Origin: Mytilisepta virgata
Taxonomy: Eukaryota; Mollusca; Bivalvia; Mytilida; Mytilidae
Assembly (NCBI GenBank): GCA_028015205.1
Contig: CM051521.1
Span: forward strand, 87,458,513-87,522,512
DNA: 64,000 nt
Direction of reading: 5' to 3'
Each line of letters starts with the position of its first letter. Within the stretch, counting starts at the first letter, position 1. The notes below the pieces were generated by a model that worked only from the letters and a program-made list of their open reading frames with translations, did no database searches and was not told the DNA's origin. Below, piece after piece: positions 47,074-58,990 of this stretch. The position numbers and the translations under genes are program-made.

Positions 47074-47228
47074 CTTTGTGGCAATATACTCATATGACTC
47101 TCCATCTTTATTGCACAAATTGTAGCAGATTTTTGCTGACATATTCTGCCGCACGATGTGCCCACGATCATCTAAAATCATTCCGTTATTCTCATCATCA
47201 TCGTAAAAACATCCATAAAACTGATATT
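47074..47228 (-). CDS. Gene B exon 3: WSC domain, first half
   Basis: Phase 1 in, phase 0 out (ACAAAG|GTTTGT), 51 full codons. Reads YQFYGCFYDDDENNG, ILDDRGHIVRQNMSAKICYN, LCNKDGESYEYIATK. WSC domains begin Y.GCF.D......L......M....C...C...GY.Y. This matches, with the first three cysteines at residues 121, ~149 and ~153. The frame runs on past the donor, but the true second half (CYCG) is in the next exon, so the donor is well supported. Confidence 0.8.
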
Positions 47229-48252
47229 CTAGGAGTAAAATATAACATGTAGTTATAAATAGATCAGACCAATACATGTAATATGAGATGTTTATGTTGA
47301 CGCATTTCCCAAACCCTTCCGTTTTCATACTTCTATATTGATACTAGTAAATAGAAAACGTTTTCTCGTTTGATTATTGTTCCAGATTGTATACAAACCC
47401 TTTCAGCTTTACAGACTTATTTCACAATATTCATCTTGCTATCATTTTAGCTTTAAACTAAGTTCGATACACCTCACAACCCGAAATAAAAATACATGAA
47501 TATGCAGCTAACGCTGAACACAATACCTGAAATGTAAACTCATCAACAGGTATGATTGTGAGCATCATCAGCAGGATTGTCCCCTCAGTTGTAAATATAC
47601 TCAGATTTCAAACTCTTTGTGTACAGTTCGAGTTTCTGGATTCACCTTCACCAGATTATCAAAGTTTACTGTAGGTCTTGGATTTTTGCATTGCTATTTG
47701 TACCACTGGGCCAGTGTCACTACTAATTGACAATAAATACTTGCGGGTTTTATTAACTGAAAAAAACTTATTTCGAAGAGCAAAATCCAGTGCTTTTTTC
47801 AGGGAAGATGTGTTCGGTGCTACCTAAAATGAGCCACATTTTTTTTTATTAAAGGCAAGTAAAACATGCTATAATTGTTTCCCATGCTACAGTGTACATT
47901 TGTACGTTCTGCGATTTCGATTCGTGTATGCAGTCGGTTCTTTTTGGGGTATTCCTTGTCTGGGCTTTGAAATGTTGTTTGTTTTATTGTCTTTCAGATA
48001 ATAAAATTTAGCATTGTTTTTAATTTCTGCCTTTCAAAATGCGTGTATGAATCAACAAACATAACTTGATGACTGGAAATATGCAACATCTTTGTAAACT
48101 TCCGTGTTGCTGAGTAATACGTATGAATCCACGCACTGCAGATTCAGAAAAAAAAATTGTCTCACATGTTATATATTACTGTACATCGTCTCCCACATAT
48201 CGATGTCATGGAACGACCGCAGCGCCATTAAATTTCTCATCTCTGCAATCGC

Positions 48253-48253
<1 letters not shown>

Positions 48254-48321
<68 letters not shown>
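48254..48321. repeat. (AT)n microsatellite
   Basis: About 33 uninterrupted AT units in gene B intron 2. Two overlapping ORFs of alternating Ile and Tyr are its translation. Confidence 0.95.
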
Positions 48322-48322
<1 letters not shown>

Positions 48323-48741
48323 CTTCTTTGGTGAATTTAGAAAATTGCTTTTATGTTAAGTCTCATTTGAAACTGCACCACTGCACTGCTTTATTTGGAC
48401 AAAAAATAGCTATAATAGTAATAACATATATCACAAAATACCTCAATATATTTGATGCAATGTATGGCCATTTTGTTGACTGACAACCCATCAACAGTGC
48501 TCGAGACAAAAAGTAAGTTTACTCAAACAGCTCTCATATAAGGGAATATTAGGCGCAATTTTAGAAACAGGGAGATTTCCAGCAATTTCCCTTATTGGGA
48601 AAAATAGAACCATTTACATGTCTGTATGGTATTTCATGTTAATTAATTAGGACTTTATAGGAAACGAAATGGTAATGTCTTTCTTAAACACAAATTACTC
48701 TTAACAAATTAGTATTACAATGTTGTTACATGTATACAAAC

Positions 48742-49011
48742 CACATCTGTATTTATACCGCACTGTTCTGGGTAAAGATGGTATTGATATTGTCAGACCA
48801 TTCATAGTGTTATTTAGATAACAGCTATTTTTGTCATTACATAAATTTTCAACTTCTGATGTTTTTCTTTGAGCTTCTTCCGTATAGTTGGGTTTCTTCA
48901 ATATATGATTGTATGACGATGGCCCAAACTGTACTTGACTGATCGAAATCATTGATCCTTCCAAGCATGAAATGTGACTAACACCATCTTCGCAAAGGAT
49001 TACTGTCATGT
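48742..49011 (-). CDS. Gene B exon 2: SUEL-type lectin domain
   Basis: 90 codons, phase 1 to phase 1, from TTCTAATAG to G|GTTTGT. It opens TVILCEDGVSHISCLEGSMI, has ISISQVQFG as the second strand, ENLCNDKNSCYLNN in the middle and closes TVRYKYRCG. All the SUEL landmarks are present: C..G...ISC, I.V.FG, LC..K..C, YxC. This is the best-conserved lectin domain in the window. Residues 25-114 of the protein. Potential N-glycosylation sites include PNYTEE and LNNTMN. Confidence 0.88.
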
Positions 49012-49849
49012 CTATTAGAAAATAAAAGAACTAGAAATATTAAAGCGATGAACTTTCTCGCTACATAAGCATATTCGAGGAATTAAAGATTTTCATAAGA
49101 AATTAACAATATTGTAAAATAAAACTGCAAACTAAATTGCCCAAATTAAAAGTTAACGAGGAATTCTCAAGACAAGTCAGTACAATGTCAAATAACATTT
49201 TTATTGCAATTATATATTTCACAACCGAACTGTCCATCGACGCGTTGATCACTAGCTAGCCTATGGACGAAGACCACAATTAATTCATATTGCATTTTTA
49301 TATTAAATAAAACTGAATTTAAAACATCGCACCGGCTCAAACTTGTGTGCAAAGTATACTTACTTCCTGACCTAATATCAAAATTTCAAAAAAAAATCAT
49401 TTGAGTACGAACTCAAATATTGACAAAAATGTCTCCGAGTACATGTATAGCAGAATTCTTGCAGACAGCAGACGACCACCTAAATATTGACACTTTTCTA
49501 TCTGACCAAATGACCACTTTTACTTATGATATCTAATTCAATTTTTTTAAAAACATCAACTTTTAACATTTTACTATATAATTTATTTATTTGTTATGCA
49601 ACTGATGGTAGGATTTCAACCGTTATTATAAAATTAAGATTTCAGATTCGAATTTGTATTATTTTTATCGTATAATGATCCAACTTTCATATTCTATCAA
49701 TAATTGTTAAAGAAATTCCTTCCCATGATGCAACAACAACATCATGAACGTCTGCTAAATCAAGGATTTGAAGAGAATTGAGTGTTTTCACAGTAGATTT
49801 TGCTCAAAACAACTATGTGCAATAGCCTCGCCCAAAACATTTTTAATAT

Positions 49850-49959
49850 AATGTTTTTTCCTATATGAAGACACATTTCAATGAAATATCTTTTTGAGCA
49901 AGAATAATGTTTTTTCCTACATGAAGACACATTTCAATGAAATATCTTTTTGAGCAAGA
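49850..49959 (+). repeat. 55-bp tandem duplication
   Basis: AATGTTTTTTCCTATATGAA through TTTTTGAGCAAGA occurs twice, starts at 49850 and 49905, with one visible difference (CTATATG / CTACATG). In gene B intron 1. Confidence 0.9.
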
Positions 49960-50509
49960 CTGTTGCTCATGTCAAAATTTTAATTCAAAGGCCGAAAAAT
50001 GAGTAAAATTTGCTATTTTTCGTTGATTTCTTCAAAATTGGCTATTGTTGACATCATATTCCCTCGATTACAGAAATTTCTTGTTAAAAACAAAACATGT
50101 TCCTTAAAATGCAACATTTTAGCAGTATTTAATGATAGCTTAGAGTTAGTTTCTCATTAATTTTTTATTTTGGAATTCAAGGGGCCAAATCATACTTTGT
50201 GCTTTATTTCGACTGGAGTGTTTTACAAGAGATATTCCATACATTGCCATTATCTATCTATTAGAGAGGAGAGATTTTGTTTTCTACAAAACTTGTCATG
50301 TGGTAACAGTAATGTATTACAAGTTCAAAGCCGAAGTTTTATGAACATCTGTTCATATTCAGCAATTCTAGACATATTTCTATATCAGATGTCATTTCCT
50401 TTCATTAATTGTGGTATTGGACCCTATCGTTGATCACTAGCTATATTGAAAGCTTTTATAAGAGGTTTTTAGATACAATCGAATCCTCTACGCACTTTTG
50501 GACGTTACG

Positions 50510-50640
50510 AAGATCCTTCGTGGTCAAGTAAAGGATCCTTGCAGTAAAAACAAATACTTCGACCAGAACGTCCACAACAAACTGTATTTTATGTATGTTT
50601 ACGGCAATGATCCGTTACTTGATCGATCACGAAGGATCAT
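50510..50640. repeat. Short inverted repeat
   Basis: GAAGATCCTTCGTGGTCAAG (50510 region) pairs with CTTGATCGATCACGAAGGAT near 50620. Followed by a ~25-nt poly-T run (50667-50690). In gene B intron 1. Confidence 0.5.
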
Positions 50641-51817
50641 TTTACTTTTATTTAGTTTTGTGAATTTTTTTTTTTTTTTTTTTTTTTTTATATTTTTTTT
50701 GTCACTTTACTTTAAATAAATGGTTACGTGTACCGTAAACACTATATATTTTACGCCTCAACTGTAAATACTTATACACACGTACTATCTACTTCCTTAT
50801 GCTGAAAAAAAGTTCAAGGCCGTGGATAGCGTATTGCACATTTATAGTTAGCGCGTAAATTTTATTTCTATTATTTCAATGGTTTCTCTGATTTTACCAC
50901 TACACTAATTTACAATAGAAGCTCACAAAAAATTGTACGAAAGCATATGGTGGATTGAGGTCTTTATACTAAATCTACACGCACACATGCTTTTTTCATT
51001 CTAAAAAGTCACAAAAGTCTATAATGTCAAACTTGTGCAATTGAAATTTAAGCATATGCTCATGATGGGAGACAATATTAACAAATCACACAATAAATTT
51101 AACAAATACTGCCATAGTTTGCCAGAGAATCATAAACGCAACAAATACATGCATAATTACAGGGTACATCAAATTATGTTGGTTAACTTTAATAGACGCA
51201 TTAAAAAATCTTATAATAAATCAGATAATAAAAGGTAGTTACAAGTGAGGTTAGATAAACAAACGGCCCGCAAAGGTCATATCGATAGATACTATAACTT
51301 ACTACCCGCGAGGGTGTGGTCTGATGGGTACAAGATTCGACTTAGATTCAGTCTTGAGTTTACTTTAAACTCAAAAGAACAGTATTTTCTGGAATTAAAA
51401 GTGACTGAGGGATTCTGGCGACAACGGCTATCTAATTGATATGTACATCTTATGTAAAAACTTCATAATTCAATACTATATTCAACATTTACTTTACTCT
51501 TGGATAATATTCACCATTTACTTTACTCTTGGATATCAGCAGTGATAGTCTGAAAAATCCTTTAACAAATTACTTCCAGAATTATACCAAAATTTTCGAA
51601 ATTTTTAAATTTCATTATATTGAAAAAAAACTGCAAGGCATTTTTCCATCAAACGTTAGTAGAATAGTTTCATTTTTAGATTCAGTCTGTGCTTTCATTT
51701 ACACGATTGTGAGGTTGTCAGTTTTATAATATCTGGATTGTGCATCTCAGTTGAGGCCAGCAGTTTTGTTGAAACTATGTAGAAACATAATAACATGTAT
51801 TAAAATGCTCAACTTAC

Positions 51818-51890
51818 TCTTTCCTAACGATGATGTGAATAAAAAAATATCACCGATGAAGTAAACTAGAAGAAGGTTATGCCAATCCAT
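51818..51890 (-). CDS. Gene B exon 1: signal peptide
   Basis: ATG at 51890 gives MDWHNLLLVYFIGDIFLFTS then SLGK, 24 codons plus one base, ending at a consensus donor A|GTAAGT in phase 1. This is a hydrophobic core with a small-residue SLG end, as for signal peptidase. Joined to exon 2 it reads SLGK-N-MTVILCEDG, so the lectin domain starts immediately after. Earlier in-frame ATGs exist upstream but would spoil the signal-peptide shape. The start is chosen on that ground. Confidence 0.8.
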
Positions 51891-52828
51891 GTATAAAATA
51901 TAGTCCATAAATATCTGATCACTTCTAGTAAGATGTTTACAAACCAAGACATGAATCATTAACAAGGACGGAAGACAATAAATCCCGCAGTTGCATTTCC
52001 TTTGGACATTAAATACGTATATATCACATTACTTTGTTTGTACATCAAACTTCATTAAAACTGTAAAACTAATTTTAACAGGGATTCTACAATGAAGCTT
52101 TAATGTGAAATTTGCAGGGAAAAGCTAAAGTGGATAAAATTGTGTCCGAAATAACGTTATATTGAGAAAAATATTCTATATGACCCAAGTTGAAGCTTGT
52201 TACAGGAATATGTAACATGATTTTTATAACTGGATTTTACAGCATTAATAAGTCCCCAGTAAGCAGAGCATTTTCATTTTTCTGCATTTTTGGTCTTGTT
52301 ATTTTAATTGTTTGCCTTAAATTTAAACTTTGCTAGGCACAGTTCTTCACTATTTTGTATTTCACATTAACTAAAATGCATGCCATTTGTCCTTGTCAAA
52401 GGTACACAAAAAATGTACAAAATTGAGACAAATACTCAAAGAAATGCTTGGAATATGTACATGTATAAAATTATGAGATTTTGTCATGTGTTAAATGTTT
52501 CTTTATGCTTTTTGTGTGGTTTTGAGTATAGTTATTGCTGTTCATCTAGTTTGGAGTAAAATTTTTGCTGTTTATATTCAAAAATGTAGATTGGAGTATA
52601 GTTTTTTATTTTAGACATTTTGAATTTATTCACAATGTTTTATACAGGGCCATTAAGAGCACACACCCCTACCCTTGTTGAAAGCTACACTACAACCTTT
52701 TTGTACTTTTTTTTTAAATTATTTTTCAGCTCAACCCATAACACTTTTCTCCTTATTATCATTATGAACTCGCGGTCAATTATTCACATTACTACATTGA
52801 GGAATATCCCATGTCTTTCAGTTTCACG

Positions 52829-53070
52829 GGGGCCTCGGTGGCCGAGTGGTCTAGGTAGTTCGTCATGACTACTAATGATCACTAGCCTGTCAACACTGAG
52901 ATTGTGAGTTCGAATCTGATCTATGTCGAGGTGTGTTTGGATTGCCAAATTTTCTACGGAAGGTCGGTGGATCTCTCCGGGTATATCTGCTCCTCCACCA
53001 ATAAAAACTGGCCACTGCAAAATAGCCAAATGTGTTGAAAATGGCGTAAAACCCCAACTAAACAAACAAA
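52829..53070 (+). mobile_element. tRNA-derived SINE, family 2, full length
   Basis: Head resembles a tRNA with a long variable arm: A box TGGCCGAGTGG (52839-52849) and B box GAGTTCGAATC (52906-52916). Body: TTTTCTACGGAAGGTCGGTG and CTCCACCAATAAAAACTGGC. Tail: AACTAAACAAACAAA. A truncated copy sits at 15805-15972. Located 0.9 kb upstream of gene B. Confidence 0.85.
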
Positions 53071-53414
53071 TTTAGTTTCACAATTATCTTCAGTTGTGTT
53101 TCTCTTTGTTTAAAAATTTCTGTATGTTGTGTAATTGCAAAACGCTGCATACACAAATAATCTGGTCTTAACATGTATAATGTAACCAGCACCTTTCAGC
53201 CAAAGGTGGGTGATAAATGGAAAAAAAGTTGGTGTGTTCTGATTCTTAACCATGTATTAATTCACAGTTAATATTGGAGGTATAAAATGGGGGATAGTAA
53301 AAAACCATATTCCTGTGCAATCATAAACGATAAGCAGACAGTTCTCAGAATATTCATTACTACCTGACACTTCCTCATATACTAGACAGTTCCCATTCTT
53401 TAATAAAGGGATTT

Positions 53415-54658
53415 GTTGAGCGCAGCATGATACGACCGCAAAATGTTGACAAGTGAACATTTGAAGTAAGTGAGGACACTAAATTGGATATATCAATATA
53501 CATTACACAGTAATATAGTGGCCCTACCACAAAAACCAGATAAAAAAATATAAAAAAAATTTACATGTTAAGCTACATAGCTTTTCTGGCTCTTTGACCC
53601 CTTCTATCTCGAAAACAGTAAAAAATAGTGAAGTTGTTAACATACAATTGAAATCGCTCATCAAAGTAAATTAAAAGAAAAAAATAAAATTTATTTTTCC
53701 TTCCGATTGCTGATGTTGATCCCTATGACCCATTTTATTGTAAACAATAGAAAATAGAAACAAATTGTTGCATACTAATGAAAGCACTCATCAAGATAAA
53801 TTAAGAGAAATAAGTCCACGTAAGAATATGGTGAAAAATTGCATATCAAACCACATCGCTTTTTTGCCCCTTTAACCCCTAATATCTCGAAAATCATAAA
53901 ATAAATCTCCTGACAAAATACAGATAGCAATCATTAAGATGAAGTAAAAGAAAGAATCCCAATTGAAATCGGATGGGAAAAAAATTGAAATCGCTCGGAA
54001 AAAAATGTTAGCTATACTAAAAAATGGCTAATTTTGGCCCCTTTAATTCTTTTTTTCCATATTAGCCCGAAATTGATACTTTAAAATGATTCTACAAAAA
54101 TGTAAAATTTGCAAAGACTAAGGAGTATCTCTCTCGTGCATAGCATGGTTTTGGTAGAACTTCTTTTGGTCATTTTGACATTTTTGAATTCATTTGCTCT
54201 TCAACCTTATGGATTATTGTTTGGGTTTTCAACATTTCAGGCCTTGAGCAAAACTTATGAGTTCTAATCGAAGAAATGTGCACATCTTGTGCATCAAAAT
54301 TGGTATCAAAGAATTTATCTTTGCAATGACAACAGATACACAAATCGCCTGGAGTAACTTTTTTGTATTATTTATGAAAAACCTTTTCACAAAATCATTA
54401 AAATTGGATGAGAAATAAAAAAGTTTCCAAATTTAAGACGTGTCCCTTTTTTGGTCTCTTATATCTCTAAACGGTAAGAGATAGTGAAAAACTGATTGGA
54501 AGTATTCTTTTTATATTTTCAGCAAGGAACATTTAAAAACAAAATCATGAAAATTGGATAATAAGTTACCCCAAAAGTATTTTTAAAAAACCGCATAATG
54601 ACCCCAGCTGAGACAGGCTCTTATCGTAATACGTCCGCAAATATTTGCGGTTGTATAC
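53415..54658. mobile_element. ACGACCGC hairpin-ended element, copy 2
   Basis: Starts TGTTGAGCGCAGCATGATAC then GACCGCAAAATG and ends ACGTCCGCAAATATTTGCGG then TTGTAT, like 18412-19440. The inside repeats ATATCTCGAAAA with TTTGACCCCTTC or TTTAACCCCTAA (53595-53620, 53870-53890, 54460). No coding sequence. Confidence 0.6.
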
Positions 54659-54869
54659 ATAAAAAGCGTAAAATGTATGTTTCTTTTTATTTTTCCAATT
54701 ATTTAAATTTATCTTAAATAATGATAACTGTCTCTGTTACGATCCCTCTAGGACTTAATAAACGTTATTACTACACACCTAATAAAATACATGAAGTCAC
54801 ATTGGTAAGGGAGGACTAATTCAAACTAAGAACTGCATAAAAACGTTGTTAATTTGTTTTATCTTATGA

Positions 54870-56240
54870 GATGTTCATGTGTATATTTTGTGTCACGAAT
54901 TGGTCCAGATTATCTTTTCTCAACAATTATAGTGACTTACAATTTATTCTAATTAAAAATCTAACATGTACCAATATAGAATTATTTCACTGATCATACA
55001 CCGACTTGATACGAAAAAACGCTGATAGAAAGTTACTAGAACTATGTCTGGACGATCTTACAGACTCTGACTGGTATGACCAAATCCATAATAGACATAT
55101 CTGTGAACAAAGAGTTCTTTAAAACTCACAGACTACTTCTGTAGAAGTCGTAAACCTAGGCTCCTGGTATTGTACAGCGATCCAATCATAAGAAGGGAAT
55201 TTTTTTCAGTTTTTAAAAATGTATGATCGAGTTAGATCAAAATAAAATGAATAAGATTTTTTATTAGAAACTGACAAGACGGTGTTTATTTAGAACCTTT
55301 ACATTATTATTCAAAATGGCAATCGTCATACTTAAATATTTGACGTTTCTTTTCCACCTTTACACCCACTTTTATGGTACCTCTTAATAAAACTTACAAA
55401 TTTAGAATCAAATCCGATGTTACCTTTCACTTGAGTATACCCATCGGATACAAATAGAACATTGTTTTAAAGGCTTTGAATATAGCTTTGTTATCGTAAA
55501 AAATATTGACTTTCTTCTAAATTCTCTAGAACTCATATCTGATCTTCTTTAACATAATAATATGCAAATTTAAAAATATTCCATGATATCCATACAGTGC
55601 AATATATGGACATTATCATATTTCGATAATCTAAAAAGTAACAGAGTAAAACCATGAAATCGAACATTTTTTTCGAAGACTGCCAGTTGGACAGAAGTAA
55701 CGTCGTCGTCCTCATATCCTATGATCAATATTTCGATAATCAAACAGACAGGGAGATAACTCTTATATATTTCGTACTTAGTTCTGACACTGATGGTGTC
55801 AATACTGGTTTTATTCTCTGAAATTTACCCATAAACAAAGTTAACCTTAATTTAAGCTTATACGCCAATGTTCAAGAAACTGACCACAGAATCCCCTCAA
55901 TAATTTAATGTATATTTTGTGTCAATAATTGGTCAACCTTATCTTTTCTCAACAATTATAGAGACTTACAATTAGGGAACGACAGGGACAAATATATTGA
56001 AAAACAGAAAAAACAAATCAAACATAATTTCTGATTTGGTAGTTTCGTTAATCGTGTTAACGGCAATCTATTCAATTAGACCTCAAACATCAGGCAAATG
56101 CAAATAATAAATTAAACAGAAAACGTCAAAATTTAATCACCAACCAATGAATAACACACTAATTTCTAACACAAAAAGACGGTAGAACATAAACATAAAT
56201 CAAACGGACAGGGAGATAACTCTTATATATTTTGTACTCT
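54870..56240. repeat. Direct repeats spaced ~0.45-1.0 kb
   Basis: GTATATTTTGTGTCA, CTTTTCTCAACAATTATAG and GACTTACAATT occur near 54880 and 55910. GACAGGGAGATAACTCTTAT and ATATTT..GTACT occur near 55748 and 56208. These are old local duplications. No gene is seen between 54.7 and 56.2 kb. Confidence 0.6.
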
Positions 56241-56309
56241 AAGAATTCATCTTACATGTTACAGCTGCATATTAGTTGTAGGTGAAATAAAAGCTATGAT
56301 GTATATCTT

Positions 56310-56665
56310 TAATTTAAAGCAAAGCGGTTAAAAACTTTGCCGGACTTTATTTCACCCAGGGGTTAAGTGGGTTAACGCCCCAAAGCCCACGCTATATTTC
56401 CAAAGTTGAGTGGGGGGAGGGTTCGGACATATAATTGCACACTATTTTAAAAGTATTAAGTCCGGCAACGTTTTTAACCGTTTGTGGTTTAAATTAAAGA
56501 TATACACCATAGATTTTATTTCACACAGGGGTTAACGCCCCTAAGGCCCACACTATATTTCCAAATTTGACTGGGGGGGGGGGGGGGGGTTCTGGACATT
56601 AAATTTTTGACAATGTTTTATAAGTATGAAGTCCGGCAAAGTTTTTAACCGCTTGTGAGCTTTTC
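56310..56665. repeat. Two adjacent copies of a TIR repeat with a G-run
   Basis: GCGGTTAAAAACTTTGCCGG is inverted at TCCGGCAACGTTTTTAACCG (56461-56480) and again at TCCGGCAAAGTTTTTAACCG (56632-56651). Between them GGGGTTAACGCCCC.. and CACTATATTTCCAAA occur twice. A 20-bp G homopolymer lies at 56571-56590. Confidence 0.75.
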
Positions 56666-57759
56666 AAAGCTAGATTTCATTTTTTTTATATGATCAATAA
56701 TTACAATAGATGAACCTCAGCATGGCAAGGAACTATTTGATTATGCACTATTTTCAGGTACGTTCTATCTGGATTTTCCGTCACGTCACGAAAGGCATAT
56801 TGTCATTTTCGTATTTTCTGTTACTTCATCAAAGGGGTTTCTCGTAATCTTATGTTATTTTATTGCAAAACGAATGTTTTGATGAGGTATGAATTATATA
56901 TAATACATTATCTATAAGTTTAATTTGAAATAGTGTTTGAAGGAAATGTTTTAAAAAATATCGCCTTTGATTTCAATACTATAATGTCATGCACCGTGCA
57001 CTAATACACAAAATACACAATATTTTTAGTCAAGCCAGTAACAGCAGAAAAAAATTCCAAAACATTAGTCACTGAGGCCAGCGCTGGACTAACAATTTTC
57101 ATATTGCTAAATATGTCCATTTTCTCGTTCAGGGTTGTTTGAGTCTGCGGTTATTTATAGGTTTCTGCATGTATCTCAAAAGTGGCTGCTAGCTAAATGG
57201 CTGCTGGCATTTCAAAACGTTATATTCTTATATACATTTTTGGTTTTTGGACATTTCAAAAAAATGGCTGCCAGCGAATGGCTGCTAGAAAGTGGCTGCT
57301 AGCTTGAGTCTGGTGACCCCATTATGTGATCGGGAAGTGTCAGAAAAGTGATTTATTACTTTACATTCTAGTATGGATACTACAGGGAGTACTATAGATT
57401 GAAAATTACCTGACGGGACTTTGTGCAAATTGAAGAAACTATGTTCAGTGGATGAAAGAACGTGTTCAAAACGAACAGGATTATAAATTGTTGAGAACAG
57501 CGATCTCTGAAAACAACGATATCCTTATAAACATCGATCGGTCCACACATAAGGCTTTAGCGTTCACAGGATTAACGTTGAGTAAGGGTATTTGATCAAA
57601 ATTTACCCTTATCACTTGCAACTAAAAGTTAAAAAAAAAACACAATAATCTTTGGTACATCTTGCCAATCTTGCAAACTATTAACCGATAATTTGTCTCA
57701 ATGGCAATTCAGGTTTGATCGATTTACCACAAGTTAACTACATTGTGTTTCTGTACAGA

Positions 57760-57975
57760 CACGAACTGGTCTAAAACAGTCATTGTTGACTACAAGGCAG
57801 TCTAACTGTACAGGCAAGAACTGAACTAAACAGTCTTTGTTGACTACAAGACAGTCTAACTGTACAGACACGAACTGGTCTAAAACAGTCTTTGTTGACT
57901 ACAAGGCAGTCTAACTGTACTGACAAGATGTGGTCTAAAACAGTCTTTGTTGACTAAAAGGCAGTCCAACTTGTT
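57760..57975 (+). repeat. 54-55 bp tandem repeat, 4 copies
   Basis: ACTGGTCTAAAACAGTCTTT and TTGACTACAAGGCAGTCTAA; TTGTTGAC at 57783, 57837, 57892 and 57947. Confidence 0.9.
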
Positions 57976-58454
57976 TTTGGTTTTGTTATCTTGATTTTGT
58001 CCGAAAAGCAAGACACACATGTACAAAATTGAGCATGCCAGAAATGCCCGGCGCATTGCTGGTGTTAGGGACATATTTCTGCTCCAAATACCATGTTCTT
58101 TGACTGGAACATTCTCCCTTCTCCCCACTGAAATAGATGGGTATTTTTTTCTTGTTTACTTGTTTCAACCTACCTGGATTAGTCAAATATGACTTTCGTT
58201 AAATATGTGGGTGGTCAACAGAGCCAAATTTCTGAGATTTTGGTCAATTACATGAGATTACGCTGAAAAAACACAAATATTTGGAATTAATATTGATTCA
58301 CTCATAGGGTCTTTGCATCGGAAATAAACCCATTTATTCTAAAACCAGTTGTTGGCATGATACGGGTTATGGTCTTCTCGTGTAATTTATGATGGCATGA
58401 CACTAAACCCCTAACGGGAGGGATTGTGGCTGATTTCCTATATGATATAGACAT

Positions 58455-58990
58455 AATCTTTCGATCAGTTTAACTGAGGTCTGGAGCTGGCATGTCAGTA
58501 ACTGCTAGCAGTCCTTTGTTAATATATATTGATTATTGTCATTTGCTTAGTTTCTTCTGTTACCTTTTTTAACATCGGACTCGGCATTCTTTTGAACTGA
58601 GTTTTACTGTGTGTATCGCTGTGTGTTTGTTTATTTCACATTAGCTAGGTATAGGGGGATGGTTGAGATCTCAAAAAACATGTTTAACCCCGCCGCATTA
58701 TTGGGCCTGTCCCAAGTCAGGAACCTCTAGCCTTTGTTAGTCTTGTGTGTGTGTTTTTTTTTTTTTTTTAATTTTGGTTCATTTTTATGTTTGGCAGTTT
58801 ACTGTGCCGTCCATTTTGCTGAATTAATATACATTGTTGTTTAGGGGCCAGCGTAATCCCGCCCCAGGGTGCGAGATTTTCTCGATGCGTTCAAGACCTA
58901 TTGGTAGCCTTGAGCTGATTTCTGCTCTTTGGTCGGGTTGTTGTCTTTTTGACACATTCCCCGTTTCCATTCTCTATTCTATTATGCATT
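58455..58990 (+). repeat. High-copy bivalve retroelement end (TTTGACACATTCCCC family)
   Basis: TTTAACCCCGCCGCATTATT, CAAGTCAGGAACCTCTAGCC, TTTGGCAGTTTACTGTGCCG, GGGTGCGAGATTTTCTCG, CTGCTCTTTGGTCGGGTTGT, TTTTTGACACATTCCCC. I recall this series as one of the most common mussel repeats. The ORFs over 58834-59167 are translations of it. It is broken by a poly-T run at 58753-58769. Confidence 0.65.

Larger units (their letters stand above)
42698..51890 (-). other. Gene B: complete SUEL/WSC/SUEL-like transmembrane receptor
   Basis: Seven coding exons (51818-51890, 48742-49011, 47074-47228, 46163-46316, 44678-44923, 43719-43794, 42698-43316), all with GT..AG borders. Phases are 1,1,0,1,1,2 and sum to 1593 nt, or 530 residues plus stop. 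Domains: signal peptide 1-23, SUEL 25-114, WSC 115-217, degenerate SUEL-like 218-299, transmembrane helix ~301-323, cytoplasmic tail 325-530. The architecture is that of a glycan-binding surface receptor with possible tyrosine signalling. Gene A is its paralogue on the same strand, 14.7 kb downstream. An AATAAA on the minus strand (42267-42272) could be its polyA signal. Assembled from sequence alone, without transcripts. Confidence 0.85.

Noticed and set aside
48104..48359. Two ORFs with long Ile-Tyr repeats
   Set aside because: Translation of an (AT)n microsatellite.
50170..50433. Plus-strand ORF of 87 codons
   Set aside because: In gene B intron 1, no recognisable domain, atypical composition, no splice partner seen.
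51035..51439. Two basic plus-strand ORFs resembling a decayed gag or RT piece
   Set aside because: No motif could be pinned down; probably chance ORFs in AT-rich DNA.
57880..58186. Minus-strand ORFs of 82 and 66 codons
   Set aside because: One overlaps the 55-bp tandem repeat; neither has a domain or splice context.
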